From contig NZ_JBCNJT010000001.1 in the NCBI RefSeq assembly GCF_039596395.1, forward strand, positions 651,315 through 715,314: DNA of 64,000 bases, in the 5' to 3' direction. Position 1 is the stretch's first letter; the number at the start of each line of letters is the position of its first letter. Origin of the DNA: Fluviicola sp. Lineage in GTDB: Bacteria; Bacteroidota; Bacteroidia; Flavobacteriales_D; Crocinitomicaceae. The position numbers and the translations under genes were made by a program. The notes below the pieces were generated by a model. That model saw only the letters and a list, made by a program, of their open reading frames with translations. It was not told the origin of the DNA and did no database searches. Shown in pieces: positions 43,491 through 52,641 of this stretch.

Positions 43491-43499
43491 TGACTGCTT

Positions 43500-44969
43500 A
43501 TGGAAGAAAACACGACCAAAAAATCGCTGGGATTATTAGATGCTACGTTCCTCGTTGCGGGAAGTATGATCGGTTCCGGGATATTCATCGTTTCATCGGA
43601 AATGTCGCGCGATCTGGGAAGTTCAGGCTGGTTGCTTGTGACCTGGCTGCTTACCGGGATCATTACTTTGTTCGGGGCATTGAGTTACGGAGAATTGGCC
43701 GCGATGTTCCCGAAAGCCGGCGGACAATTTGTTTACATCCGTGAGGCCTGGGGAAAATTACCTTCGTTTTTATACGGATGGACCACTTTTGCGGTGATTC
43801 AAACCGGGGTTATTGCCGCTGTTGGCGTGGCATTCGGGAAATTTGCCGGCGTGTTTTTTCCGGTGCTGGTCGATAAAACATTGCTTGAGTATGGATCCGT
43901 TAAGATCAACGGGGCAAACTTTGTCGGAGTAGGAACGATTCTAATATTGACGCTCATCAACGTACGCGGAATCAATTACGGGAAAATCATCCAGGCAATT
44001 TTCACCAGTTCCAAGTTGATCGCACTCGCAGTTTTGATTGTAGCGGGAATTATCGTCGGGTTTTATTCCGGATTTTTTGATGAGAACTTCCACGACATGT
44101 GGGAAGCAACTTCCACAAAAAAGGAAGATGGCGGTTGGATAACCACCGATCTAACAGCGGTCGGGTTAATGATCGTACTTTCTACCACGATCATCAATTC
44201 CCTGTTTTCTTCGGATGCCTGGAATAACGTGACGTTCATTGCCGGAGATATCCGGAACCCCGAACGGAATTTGCCCCGCGCCCTGTTTCTTGGAACGTTT
44301 ATCGTTACGATCCTCTATATTCTGGCAAACGTGGCTTATCTGGGCTTGCTGCCGCTTCACGGAACTCCTTTTGAGGGTGATTTTGTGTATACGAAAGAAG
44401 CAGTTGAATCCACCGGAATCCAGTTTGCCAGTTCGGATAGGGTAGGAACGTCGGCCGCGTTTATGCTGTTCGGGAATATTGCGAACATCCTGATGGCAAT
44501 CCTGATCATGATCTCAACCTTCGGGTGTAACAACGGACTGATCATGGCCGGTTCGCGCTTGTTCTATGCCATGTCGAAAGACGGATTATTTTTCAATAAA
44601 GCCGGTAAATTAAATCGTTTCGGAGTGCCGGCGTGGGCCATGTGGATACAAAACTTATGGGCAATTGCCCTGTGTTTCTCCGGATCCTATGGAATCCTGA
44701 TCAAGTTCGCCACTTTCGGTTCGATGGTTTTTTACATTGTAACGATTTTAGGATTGTTCAAACTGAGAAGAACAATGCCGGATGCAGACCGTCCTTACAA
44801 AGCGGTCGGTTATCCGGTGATTCCCTTTTTGTATCTGGTTTTCGCGGTGATAATCTGTGTTTCACTGACTGTATTTACTTTCTGGGATACATTCGGAAGT
44901 ATTGTATTGATCCTGGCTGGGATCCCAATTTATTACCTGGCATTTAAGCGAAAAGAACCGATCAGCTAG
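43500..44969 (+). CDS. APC amino acid permease (LAT-like)
   Basis: 489 residues, about twelve membrane segments: FLVAGSMIGSGIFIVSSEMSRDLGSSGWLL, LTGIITLFGALSYGELAAMFPKAGGQFVYIREAWG, SLFSSDAWNNVTFIAGDIRNPERNLPRAL. The GSGIF loop is the substrate site of the family. A paralogue of the preceding permease in fold but not closely similar in sequence. Separated from it by a terminator; the start ATG follows the hairpin. Confidence 0.92.
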   Translation: MEENTTKKSLGLLDATFLVAGSMIGSGIFIVSSEMSRDLGSSGWLLVTWLLTGIITLFGALSYGELAAMFPKAGGQFVYIREAWGKLPSFLYGWTTFAVIQTGVIAAVGVAFGKFAGVFFPVLVDKTLLEYGSVKINGANFVGVGTILILTLINVRGINYGKIIQAIFTSSKLIALAVLIVAGIIVGFYSGFFDENFHDMWEATSTKKEDGGWITTDLTAVGLMIVLSTTIINSLFSSDAWNNVTFIAGDIRNPERNLPRALFLGTFIVTILYILANVAYLGLLPLHGTPFEGDFVYTKEAVESTGIQFASSDRVGTSAAFMLFGNIANILMAILIMISTFGCNNGLIMAGSRLFYAMSKDGLFFNKAGKLNRFGVPAWAMWIQNLWAIALCFSGSYGILIKFATFGSMVFYIVTILGLFKLRRTMPDADRPYKAVGYPVIPFLYLVFAVIICVSLTVFTFWDTFGSIVLILAGIPIYYLAFKRKEPIS

Positions 44970-44985
44970 TCGGTTTAGGGTTCGT

Positions 44986-45158
44986 TAGTTGACAAACAAG
45001 CAAATTCGGAATTTGGCAAAATTGCCGGAAAAGTGACAAAATGACACGGGTTGATGTGTCGATTTACCAGGTTCGTCAGTTGTTTTTCTTATTTCCTCTT
45101 CAAAACTGACAAATTTGTCAGTAATTGGTTGCCGATTCCCAATGGCACAACCTTTGAC
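44986..45158 (+). promoter_or_regulatory. Candidate stress-control region of dnaK
   Basis: Contains TGACA/TGTCA half-sites at 44990, 45034, 45042, 45107 and 45116, a GACAC/GTGTC inverted pair near 45043-45060, and a perfect 18-bp palindrome (45105-45122, core TGACAAATTTGTCA). TGGCAC (45143-45148) and TTTGAC (45153-45158) follow, in the same layout as upstream of grpE. A 15-base stretch at 44986-45000 is identical to 12169-12183 upstream of grpE. No CIRCE. Confidence 0.55.
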
Positions 45159-45198
45159 TAAGAGAAGGAAATTTTGATTAAAAACAAAAAACAATAAA

Positions 45199-47103
45199 AT
45201 GGGAAAAATAATTGGAATCGATTTAGGAACAACGAACTCATGTGTTTCCGTAATGGAAGGAAATGAGCCGGTTGTAATCGCAAATTCTGAAGGTAAACGT
45301 ACAACACCCTCTGTGGTAGCATTCGTGGATGGTGGCGAACTGAAAGTTGGTGACCCTGCGAAGCGTCAGGCGATTACCAACCCAACAAAGACAATTTACT
45401 CCATCAAGCGTTTCATGGGATCATCTTTTGACGATGTGAAAAATGAGGCTGGACGTGTACCTTATAAAGTTGTAAAAGGCGATAACAACACTCCGCGTGT
45501 GGATATTGACGGTCGTTTGTATACACCGCAGGAAATCTCTGCAATGATTCTTCAGAAAATGAAGAAAACTGCTGAAGATTATTTAGGTCAGGAAGTAACT
45601 GAAGCAGTTGTAACTGTTCCGGCTTACTTTAATGACTCACAGCGCCAAGCTACAAAAGAAGCCGGTGAAATTGCAGGTTTGACAATCAAACGTATTATCA
45701 ACGAACCTACAGCTGCAGCGTTGGCTTACGGTTTGGATAAAAAAGGAGTGGATCAAAAAATTGTTGTATTCGACTTCGGTGGTGGTACACATGACGTTTC
45801 CGTATTGGAATTGGGAGACGGAGTATTTGAAGTATTGGCAACAGACGGAGATACACACTTAGGTGGTGACGATGTGGATGAGGCAATCATCAACTGGTTG
45901 GCTGATGAGTTCAAGGCTGAAGAAGGTTTGGATTTACGTCAGGACCCGATGGCTTTGCAACGTTTGAAAGAAGCTGCTGAAAAAGCGAAGATCGAATTGT
46001 CTTCAACAACTTCAACAGAAATCAACTTGCCATACATCATGCCGGTGAACGGAATTCCGAAACACTTGGTAAGAACATTGCAACGTTCAAAATTCGAGCA
46101 ATTGATCGCTTCTATCGTTGAAAGAACAATCGCTCCTTGTCGTTCTGCCCTTCAAAATGCAGGATTATCTACAAGCGATATCGATGAAGTAATTTTGGTT
46201 GGTGGATCAACACGTATTCCTGTAATCCAGGATGCAGTTCAGCGTTTCTTCGGAAAAGCTCCGTCAAAAGGAGTAAACCCGGATGAAGTAGTAGCAGTTG
46301 GTGCGGCAATTCAAGGTGGTGTATTGACAGGTGAAGTGAAAGATGTATTGCTTTTGGACGTTATTCCATTGTCTTTGGGAATCGAAACAATGGGAGGTGT
46401 ATTCACGAAATTGATCGAAGCAAATACAACTATTCCGACTAAAAAATCGGAGACTTTCTCAACAGCGGCAGACAACCAGCCGGCAGTGGATATTCACGTA
46501 TTGCAGGGTGAGCGTCCGATGGCAGGCGACAACAAAACATTGGGTCGTTTCTCATTGACAGACATTCCACCGGCTCGTCGCGGAGAACCACAAATTGAAG
46601 TAACTTTCGATGTGGATGCTAACGGAATCATGCACATTTCTGCAAAAGACAAAGGAACCGGAAAAGAGCAGTCTATCAAGATTGAAGCATCTTCAGGTTT
46701 GTCTGATGAAGAAATCAAGCGTATGAAAGCAGAAGCGGAAGCAAATGCAGATGCTGATAAAAAACGCATGCAGGAAGCTGAAACGCTAAATAAAGCGGAT
46801 TCATTGATCTTCCAGACTGAGCGTCAGTTGAAAGAGTACGGAGATAAAATTCCTGCAGATAAAAAACAACCGATCGAAGATGCTTTAGCAGCATTGAAAA
46901 CTGAGTTTGAAGCGAAAAACATGGCAAACCTGGATGCGGCAATGGAACGTTTGAATACAGCTTTCCAGGCAGCTTCACAGGAAATGTATAACGCTGCAAA
47001 TGCAGGTGGTGCAGATCAGGGAGCTCAGGGTGGAAACACCGGAGGAAATCCTGGTGATGAAGTAACAGATGTTGATTTCGAAGAAGTTAACGATAAAAAG
47101 TAA
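45199..47103 (+). CDS. dnaK: Molecular chaperone DnaK (Hsp70)
   Basis: 634 residues. ATPase domain begins [49 protein letters not shown] and [11 protein letters not shown] follow. The GGTHD block reads histidine where most DnaKs have GGGTFD-type phenylalanine. Substrate domain and lid follow, ending in the EEVN-type tail ([10 protein letters not shown]). Codon use is visibly biased toward T/A-ending favoured codons, as expected for an abundant protein. Works with DnaJ and GrpE encoded 32 kb upstream. Confidence 0.99.
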   Translation: MGKIIGIDLGTTNSCVSVMEGNEPVVIANSEGKRTTPSVVAFVDGGELKVGDPAKRQAITNPTKTIYSIKRFMGSSFDDVKNEAGRVPYKVVKGDNNTPRVDIDGRLYTPQEISAMILQKMKKTAEDYLGQEVTEAVVTVPAYFNDSQRQATKEAGEIAGLTIKRIINEPTAAALAYGLDKKGVDQKIVVFDFGGGTHDVSVLELGDGVFEVLATDGDTHLGGDDVDEAIINWLADEFKAEEGLDLRQDPMALQRLKEAAEKAKIELSSTTSTEINLPYIMPVNGIPKHLVRTLQRSKFEQLIASIVERTIAPCRSALQNAGLSTSDIDEVILVGGSTRIPVIQDAVQRFFGKAPSKGVNPDEVVAVGAAIQGGVLTGEVKDVLLLDVIPLSLGIETMGGVFTKLIEANTTIPTKKSETFSTAADNQPAVDIHVLQGERPMAGDNKTLGRFSLTDIPPARRGEPQIEVTFDVDANGIMHISAKDKGTGKEQSIKIEASSGLSDEEIKRMKAEAEANADADKKRMQEAETLNKADSLIFQTERQLKEYGDKIPADKKQPIEDALAALKTEFEAKNMANLDAAMERLNTAFQAASQEMYNAANAGGADQGAQGGNTGGNPGDEVTDVDFEEVNDKK

Positions 47104-47127
47104 CGAAGTTACTGAATTATAAATACG

Positions 47128-47158
47128 AAAGGGTTCTTGCTTGCAAGAGCCCTTTTTT
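47128..47158 (+). terminator. Intrinsic terminator of dnaK
   Basis: AAAGGGTTCTTGC (47128-47140) pairs with GCAAGAGCCCTTT (47143-47155) with one wobble, then T residues, 25 nt after the stop codon. Confidence 0.93.
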
Positions 47159-47161
47159 GTT

Positions 47162-47209
47162 GTGACCTTTTGTAGGCACGCGACGCATCGCGTGCCTACA
47201 AAAGGTCAC
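47162..47209. repeat. 48-bp palindrome (family member E)
   Basis: 22-bp perfect arms (47162-47183, 47188-47209) around CGCA. Contains GTAGGCACGCGA, another arm-mirrored variant of the family. It lies between the dnaK terminator and the end of menC (convergent). Confidence 0.9.
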
Positions 47210-47236
47210 CGCGTGCTTGCAAGATATTTATTTAAA

Positions 47237-48271
47237 TTATCGGGTATAAATCAGGTTTCCCTGTTCAATCTTCAATGGAGCCTCAAAATTCGTTTCATAC
47301 AATCCGCCCGTTCCCAAACCCTGTGGCAAAACAGGATCGTAACCGGCCGTAAATTGTGCAATCGCATTCAATCCGATATTGCTTTCCAGTGCTGAAGTAA
47401 TCCACCAGGGAATTTGGCGTTCTTCCGCCAGGTTAATCCATTCGACAGAACCGCTGAATCCGCCGTGTAAGCTTGGTTTCAGGATAATGTATTGTGGTTT
47501 GATGGTTTCCAGCAATTCGACCTTTCTATTGGTGTCATTAATGCCGATCAGTTCTTCGTCCAATGCAATAGGCAATGGTGTTTGTTCGCAAAGCGCTTTC
47601 ATGTCGTTCCACGATCCTGCTTTGATAGGTTGTTCGATGCTGTGTAAGTCCAGTTGGGCCAATTCATCCAGCTTCCAAAGAGCATCCTGCATATTAAATG
47701 CGCCGTTCGCGTCTACGCGCAGAACGATTTTCGAAGCGTCAAACCTGGAACGGATTCCTTCCAGTAACCTCAATTCCTGTTTGAAATCAATAGCTCCGAC
47801 TTTTAATTTAATACAGCTGAAACCGGCAGCGAGTTTTTCTTCGATCTGATCCTGCATGTAAAACGGATCGCCCATCCAGATCAGGCCGTTAATAGGAATA
47901 CTGAATCCGCCGGGTCTTTTTGCTGCTTCAAAATAGATTTGCTTTCCGCCGTTTAACAGGTCGAAATAAGCGCTTTCCAAACCAAACAGGATGGAAGGAT
48001 AATCCATTAAAAGCGCTTTGTTCTGAGTGAATAGAAATGGGTTTTCACAAACTTCTCTTAGCTTTTGCTCATAAACATCATCCGAACTGTAATCCGGTGA
48101 CAAGCCGGGAATGACCGAGCATTCGCCCAATCCGGTAATTCCTTCCCGATTTGTCAATATAAGCTTCCAGCCCTTCTTTTGGGTTAAAACACCGCGACTT
48201 GTACCGCTTGGACGTTTAAAATCCAGTGTAAATGCCTCAAAAGAAGCTTTGAGGTGTTTTAAAGAATCCAT
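47237..48271 (-). CDS. menC: o-Succinylbenzoate synthase
   Basis: Enolase-superfamily dehydratase of menaquinone synthesis, making o-succinylbenzoate from SHCHC. 344 residues. CIKLKVGA holds the KxK catalytic lysine pair, metal ligands lie in RVDANGAF, SIEQP and ALDEEL, and the second lysine in IILKPSLHGG; WITSALESNIG is typical of MenC. It overlaps the menA stop by 13 nt. Confidence 0.93.
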   Translation of the reverse strand: MDSLKHLKASFEAFTLDFKRPSGTSRGVLTQKKGWKLILTNREGITGLGECSVIPGLSPDYSSDDVYEQKLREVCENPFLFTQNKALLMDYPSILFGLESAYFDLLNGGKQIYFEAAKRPGGFSIPINGLIWMGDPFYMQDQIEEKLAAGFSCIKLKVGAIDFKQELRLLEGIRSRFDASKIVLRVDANGAFNMQDALWKLDELAQLDLHSIEQPIKAGSWNDMKALCEQTPLPIALDEELIGINDTNRKVELLETIKPQYIILKPSLHGGFSGSVEWINLAEERQIPWWITSALESNIGLNAIAQFTAGYDPVLPQGLGTGGLYETNFEAPLKIEQGNLIYTR

Positions 48272-49179
48272 GCGTTGATTGAAACACTGATAACGTACAA
48301 CAAACTGATGAAAAACGTACCGAGAGCAACGATCTTTAATTGAGAATCCAATTCCCTTGGAACGGTGTTTTTGGAAACAAATACGAGGTGTTTAATAAAC
48401 AGGATTGCCGGAAGAAAGGAGATGAATCCAAGCCAGTTTTTAGTCAATACCTGGAAAATTCCCCAGCTTACGAAAGCAGTGATAATTAAAAAGAAGTGAT
48501 ACTTTTTGGCATTTGCAGCTCCCAGTTTGACCACCAAAGTGCGTTTTCCGACCTTTTCATCATTCTCGCGATCACGCATATTGTTCAGGTTCAATACAGC
48601 CGTGCTTAAAAAACCGATGGTGATTGCAGGAAAAATAAGGATCCAGGATAAGGTATCCGAAAATAACGGATAAACACCAATTACGCTGACCAATCCGAAA
48701 AAGATAAAAACGAATAAATCACCCAAACCATTGTAGCCGTAAGCTTTTTTCCCGATCGTGTAGGTAATTGCCGCGAAAACAGACGCAATTGCCAAAACAA
48801 TGTAGATGTAAACGCTTGTTGCCGAAAGGTTCTTCGTTCCGAAGTAAATCAATAACCCGGCGCTGATGAAAGACAGGAGTGAAGTGAAAATCACTGCATT
48901 TTTCATGGCGTTTTTGGAAATCGATCCGGACTGAACGGCGCGCATCGGTCCGACTCTTCCCGCATTGTCGGCACCCTTGAGAGAATCTCCCAGGTCATTT
49001 GCCAGGTTCGACAGGATTTGAAAAAGAAGCGTGGTAGATAAGGCCAAAGTGAAAATAACCGGGTTCCAGTAGCCTTGAAAAACAGCAATGAATGAACCTA
49101 CGAGTATTCCTGAAATAGATAGTGGAAGTGTTCTTAATCTAAGCGCACTGATCCAGTCTGATGAATTTGCCATGTCCAA
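48259..49179 (-). CDS. menA: 1,4-Dihydroxy-2-naphthoate polyprenyltransferase
   Basis: Adds the polyprenyl chain to DHNA, with the chain from the synthase at 2939-3907. 306 residues (304 from the second ATG at 49173). UbiA fold with eight to nine helices; NLANDLGDSLKGADNAGRVGP and LNNMRDRENDEKVGKRTL are the two aspartate-rich Mg-diphosphate motifs. First gene of the menA-menC pair. Confidence 0.93.
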   Translation of the reverse strand: MDMANSSDWISALRLRTLPLSISGILVGSFIAVFQGYWNPVIFTLALSTTLLFQILSNLANDLGDSLKGADNAGRVGPMRAVQSGSISKNAMKNAVIFTSLLSFISAGLLIYFGTKNLSATSVYIYIVLAIASVFAAITYTIGKKAYGYNGLGDLFVFIFFGLVSVIGVYPLFSDTLSWILIFPAITIGFLSTAVLNLNNMRDRENDEKVGKRTLVVKLGAANAKKYHFFLIITAFVSWGIFQVLTKNWLGFISFLPAILFIKHLVFVSKNTVPRELDSQLKIVALGTFFISLLYVISVSINAWIL

Positions 49180-49275
49180 ATTTCGGTATTTTATCTGTTC
49201 ATTGTTCCGTCAGGCATTTAAACTTTCGGAATCATTGAAAAAAAATCCCTAATTTGGTGTATCTAAATTAAGTAT

Positions 49276-49956
49276 ATGAAAAAACTTCTTGGAATTATTA
49301 TCCTTACAGCAGTTTCATTCGGAGCCTATTCACAGGAAGAAGAGACAGATCGATCAGAAGGTAAAAACTTCGTACTTAAATTCTGCCCGACCCAATTGGT
49401 TGCGGGTGAGTTTAATTTCAGCTATGAGCAGCGTATTGCACGGAAATTCAGTTTGGAACTGGAGGTTGGACCTACCATCTCCCAATTCGGTTTGAATTTC
49501 GGGAACCAGCGTTTGTGGCGATCGGATTTCTGGGATTTTGACCCGATCAGTACGGATGCTGAAGCAGCTATTGGTTTTCACGTATCTCTTGCACCAAGAT
49601 TCTATCCGATGTCTGACGATAACCAATTGAAAGGTCTTTACCTGTCTCCGGTACTTAAATACAGGCAATACAATTACACCACTGAAGACATCAATGGGGT
49701 GCTGGATGATGCACGTTCCAGTTTGAGCCAGGCGATTTTCCGTTTCAATATGGGATTGCAGTTTTGGCCCGGTGATGGAAATTTCAGTATTGACATGTAC
49801 TTCGGAGTAGGTTTGGGAACCTTTACCATCAAAGAGCAATACCTGGATAATTACGTCGATGATCAGGGATATGTTCAAAGCAAATGGTCTTCATCAACAG
49901 ATACAGGGATCCGTTTAAACGCCGCAACGGGAATCAAATTCGGTTTCGGGATGTAA
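49276..49956 (+). CDS. Outer-membrane beta-barrel protein
   Basis: 226 residues. Sec signal peptide (LLGIIILTAVSFGAYSQ). The mature protein shows barrel-like strands: NFVLKFCPTQLVAGEFNFSYEQ, KFSLELEVGPTI, YLSPVLKYRQYNYT, FRFNMGLQFWP, FSIDMYFGVGLGTF and the terminal GIRLNAATGIKFGFGM. No closer family recognised; a DUF3575-like barrel is possible. A GAAA-loop terminator follows. Confidence 0.75.
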   Translation: MKKLLGIIILTAVSFGAYSQEEETDRSEGKNFVLKFCPTQLVAGEFNFSYEQRIARKFSLELEVGPTISQFGLNFGNQRLWRSDFWDFDPISTDAEAAIGFHVSLAPRFYPMSDDNQLKGLYLSPVLKYRQYNYTTEDINGVLDDARSSLSQAIFRFNMGLQFWPGDGNFSIDMYFGVGLGTFTIKEQYLDNYVDDQGYVQSKWSSSTDTGIRLNAATGIKFGFGM

Positions 49957-49981
49957 TAAAAAAGCATTAGAAAACACTGAG

Positions 49982-50013
49982 AGCCTTTCGGAGAAATCCG
50001 GGAGGCTTTTTTA
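49982..50013 (+). terminator. Intrinsic terminator with GAAA loop
   Basis: AGCCTTTCGGA pairs with TCCGGGAGGCT (two wobbles) around GAAA, followed by a T run, 25 nt after the beta-barrel stop. Confidence 0.9.
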
Positions 50014-50019
50014 ATTATC

Positions 50020-50079
50020 AATTATCAAGGATTCAATTATCAAGGATTCAATTATCAAGGACTCCATTATCAAGAAATT
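50020..50079. repeat. 15-bp tandem repeat x4
   Basis: Four consecutive near-copies of AATTATCAAGGATTC. Inverted copies (CTTGATAATT) follow at about 50086 and GATAATT motifs recur at 7450-7510 and 51600-51650. Not a CRISPR: no spacers. Confidence 0.75.
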
Positions 50080-50170
50080 CTTTGACTTGATAATTCCCCG
50101 AATTCATAATTGATAATTAACATAGTATGCGTGCATAATTATTTGTATATTTGAATGTAATCTGTTGAAA

Positions 50171-51118
50171 ATGGAAAAATTGGCTTTGAGCAACTTATTG
50201 AATATCGAACATCCGATCATTATGGCTCCCATGTTTTTGGTTTCGAATGAGGAAATGATCCTTGCAGGAACTGAAAATGGAATTGCTGCTGCCATTCCCG
50301 CATTGAATTACCGGTCTACAGAGCTTTTGCGGGAAGGTTTGAAGCGCATGAAAGCAAAGGCAAAAGGTCCGATAGGGATTAACCTGATTGTGAATGCTTC
50401 CAATATTTACATGGAAGAGCAATTGAAAATTTGCGTGGAAGAAGGGGTCGATTTTTTTATCACTTCTTTAGGTTCTCCGAAAAAAGTCATTGATGCCGCT
50501 CATGGAAAAGGAATCAAAGTTTTTTGCGATGTTACGGATGTAGCTTATGCACAGAAAGTGGAATCCCTGGGAGCAGATGCGGTGATTGCAGTTAACAACC
50601 GGGCAGGAGGACACGCCGGACGAATAGATGCACCGACCTTAATCAAAAGTATCAAAGAAGCAATTTCCATTCCGGTGATCTCTGCAGGAGGTGTCGGTAC
50701 AAAAAAAGAAATGGACGAATTAATCGCTGCCGGAGCGGATGGATTTTCCATCGGTTCTGTTTTCATTGCTTCGAATGAAGCAGGTGTTTCCCAGGAATAC
50801 AAGCAGGCATGTGTCGATTACGGAGCAAAAGATATCGTGATGACTTCAAAACTTTCAGGCACTCCCTGCACAGTCATTAATACGCCCTATGTAAAAGAAA
50901 TCGGAACGGAACAATCCTGGCTGGAGCGCATTTTAAATAAAAACAAGCGTTTGAAAAAATGGGTGAAAGCGCTCACTTTTTACCGGGGAATGAAATCCCT
51001 GGAGAAAGCCGCTTTCAGTGCTACTTACAAAACCGTTTGGTGTGCCGGGCCAAGTATTGAACATGTAAAATCAATCCGTCCGGTAAAAGAAATCATCGAA
51101 TCCCTTACGAAGCCATGA
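50171..51118 (+). CDS. Nitronate monooxygenase-family FMN enzyme
   Basis: 315 residues from ATG 50171 (a TTG lies six bases upstream). TIM barrel with the phosphate-binding region GGVGTKKEMDELIAAGADGFSIGSVF, the AVNNRAGGHAGRID block with the active-site histidine in AGGHAG, and HPIIMAPMFLV at the start. The stop overlaps the next start by ATGA, so the two are coupled. Substrate could be a nitronate or an enoyl compound. Confidence 0.87.
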   Translation: MEKLALSNLLNIEHPIIMAPMFLVSNEEMILAGTENGIAAAIPALNYRSTELLREGLKRMKAKAKGPIGINLIVNASNIYMEEQLKICVEEGVDFFITSLGSPKKVIDAAHGKGIKVFCDVTDVAYAQKVESLGADAVIAVNNRAGGHAGRIDAPTLIKSIKEAISIPVISAGGVGTKKEMDELIAAGADGFSIGSVFIASNEAGVSQEYKQACVDYGAKDIVMTSKLSGTPCTVINTPYVKEIGTEQSWLERILNKNKRLKKWVKALTFYRGMKSLEKAAFSATYKTVWCAGPSIEHVKSIRPVKEIIESLTKP

Positions 51119-51579
51119 GTCCGAATTTGAAGAAATATTCGATGATGCTCCGTCTGATGGGCATTTTCAAAATCCCGATGATTGGCTACGTGCGTCCCCG
51201 CTTAGTGGAAATAAACGATAACGACGTGGTTGTAAGGATCAAGCTGAGAAGACGTACAAAGAACCATTTGAAAAGCATGTATTTCGGAGTATTGGCTGTA
51301 GGTGCGGATGTAACCGCCGGATTGCATGCCTTTTATTTTTGCGATGAACTCAATGTCCGTCCGTCCTTTGCGTTTAAGGGAATGAAGGCGGAGTTTTTGA
51401 AACGTGCAGAAACGGATGTGCTGTTTACCTGCAATGAAGGAGCGGTTGTGCGTGAACAGGTTTTGAAAGCAATCCAAACCAATGAACGGCAAAATCACTG
51501 GGTAAAAGTAACTGCCAAAGACCTGAACGGAGATATCGTAGCGTTTTTCGAGATGGAGATTTCAGTGAAGATCAAGTGA
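51115..51579 (+). CDS. DUF4442 hotdog-fold protein
   Basis: 154 residues. DUF4442/thioesterase-like hotdog: RRRTKNHLKSMYFGVLAVGADVTAGLHAFYF contains the N-H-x-x-S-x-x-F-G active-site-like stretch, followed by FKGMKAEFLKRAETDV and KVTAKDLNGDIVAFFEMEISVK. Overlaps the upstream oxidase-like gene by 4 nt. May act on an acyl-CoA or acyl-ACP in a short pathway with that enzyme. Confidence 0.78.
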   Translation: MSPNLKKYSMMLRLMGIFKIPMIGYVRPRLVEINDNDVVVRIKLRRRTKNHLKSMYFGVLAVGADVTAGLHAFYFCDELNVRPSFAFKGMKAEFLKRAETDVLFTCNEGAVVREQVLKAIQTNERQNHWVKVTAKDLNGDIVAFFEMEISVKIK

Positions 51580-51643
51580 AATAAATTATAAATGGCTGGA
51601 ATTATCAATCATCAGGTTATTTCACTACTTGATAATTATAGAA

Positions 51644-51672
51644 TTGATAATTTATACTTTCCATTATCTTTG
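51644..51672 (+). promoter_or_regulatory. Promoter of the rhodanese gene (TTG-N18-TATCTTTG)
   Basis: TTG at 51644-51646, 18 bases, then TATCTTTG at 51665-51672, close to the Bacteroidota sigma consensus. The ATG is at 51685, leaving a leader of only a few bases. The same spacing is seen at 61458-61486. Confidence 0.65.
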
Positions 51673-51684
51673 CCCAAAAAAAGC

Positions 51685-51999
51685 ATGAATCGTATTACCT
51701 CCGAAGTTTGTAAACAGCTGATCCAGAATAATGAGGCAGAACTGATTGATATCCGCGAACCCTGGGAAGTGGAAATCTGTTCTATCGGGGGAACCAAAAT
51801 ACCCATGCATAAAATTCCTGAAGTAGCAGAATCGATGGATAAGTCCCGCTATTACATCATTGTTTGTAAAACCGGTAGAAGAGCGGAATCTGTGGCAAAC
51901 TTACTGGAGTGCGCTCATGGATTTAAGCACATTGCTATTTTAGAGGGGGGAATTACGAATTGGTTTGAAACATTCGAACCGAATTATGAAATGTACTAA
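51685..51999 (+). CDS. Single-domain rhodanese
   Basis: 104 residues from MNRITSEVCK (51685); an upstream in-frame extension would span the promoter and is rejected. Sulfurtransferase fold with IDIREPWEVE and the active-site loop CKTGRR (Cys, then G-x-R-like). Cytoplasmic, persulfide carrier. It stands 3 nt before the DedA gene, and the two are probably co-transcribed with aroE. Confidence 0.92.
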   Translation: MNRITSEVCKQLIQNNEAELIDIREPWEVEICSIGGTKIPMHKIPEVAESMDKSRYYIIVCKTGRRAESVANLLECAHGFKHIAILEGGITNWFETFEPNYEMY

Positions 52000-52002
52000 A
52001 GC

Positions 52003-52641
52003 ATGATAGAGTTATTCAAACACTTATTTCACCTGGATTTCAACTGGGTGTTCGATCATTATCGCGACTCCATTTACGTGGTTCTTTTTGTGGTGATCTT
52101 CATTGAAACAGGATTGATTATCATGCCTTTTCTTCCGGGAGATTCCCTGTTGTTTATGGCCGGGATGTTTGCCGCTAACGGAAAACTGGATTTGGCATTT
52201 ATTCTTGGATCGCTTGCTTTTGCAGCTGTTTTGGGTGATAATGTTAATTATTGGATTGGTCGTAAACTCGGATTGGGGGTTTTCGAATGGAAAATCAGAG
52301 GCCGTCAGTTCGTTAAGCAATCTTATTTGACCAAAACAGAACAATTCTTTGAAAAAAGAGGAGTAGCGGCGATTATTATGGCACGTTTCGTACCGATTGT
52401 CAGAACATTTACCCCATTTGCAGCGGGAATCGGTAAAATGAAATACCGCACGTTCCTGATCTACGATATTATTGGTGGAGTGCTCTGGATTACTTCCATG
52501 ACCCTTGCCGGATATTTCCTGGGTGAAATCGAATGGGTGAGAGAGAACAACGAAAAAGTAGTTTTATTGATCATCCTGGTTTCTATTCTTCCGATGCTGA
52601 TCAGCTTCCTGAAATCAAAATTCAGTAAAAAAGATGCCTGA
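52003..52641 (+). CDS. DedA-family membrane protein
   Basis: 212 residues. VTT/SNARE-associated domain: FIETGLIIMPFLPGDSLLFMAG, GDNVNYWIGRKLG, FVPIVRTFTPFAAGIGKM and GGVLWITSMTLAGYFLGE. The R-TFTPF.AG signature is clear. Members are lipid scramblase or flippase-like; the bacterial role includes undecaprenyl phosphate recycling in some species. It overlaps aroE by 8 nt. Confidence 0.92.
   Translation: MIELFKHLFHLDFNWVFDHYRDSIYVVLFVVIFIETGLIIMPFLPGDSLLFMAGMFAANGKLDLAFILGSLAFAAVLGDNVNYWIGRKLGLGVFEWKIRGRQFVKQSYLTKTEQFFEKRGVAAIIMARFVPIVRTFTPFAAGIGKMKYRTFLIYDIIGGVLWITSMTLAGYFLGEIEWVRENNEKVVLLIILVSILPMLISFLKSKFSKKDA

Noticed and set aside
50020..50079. CRISPR-like array
   Set aside because: 15-bp units are directly adjacent with no spacers, and no cas genes occur in the window.
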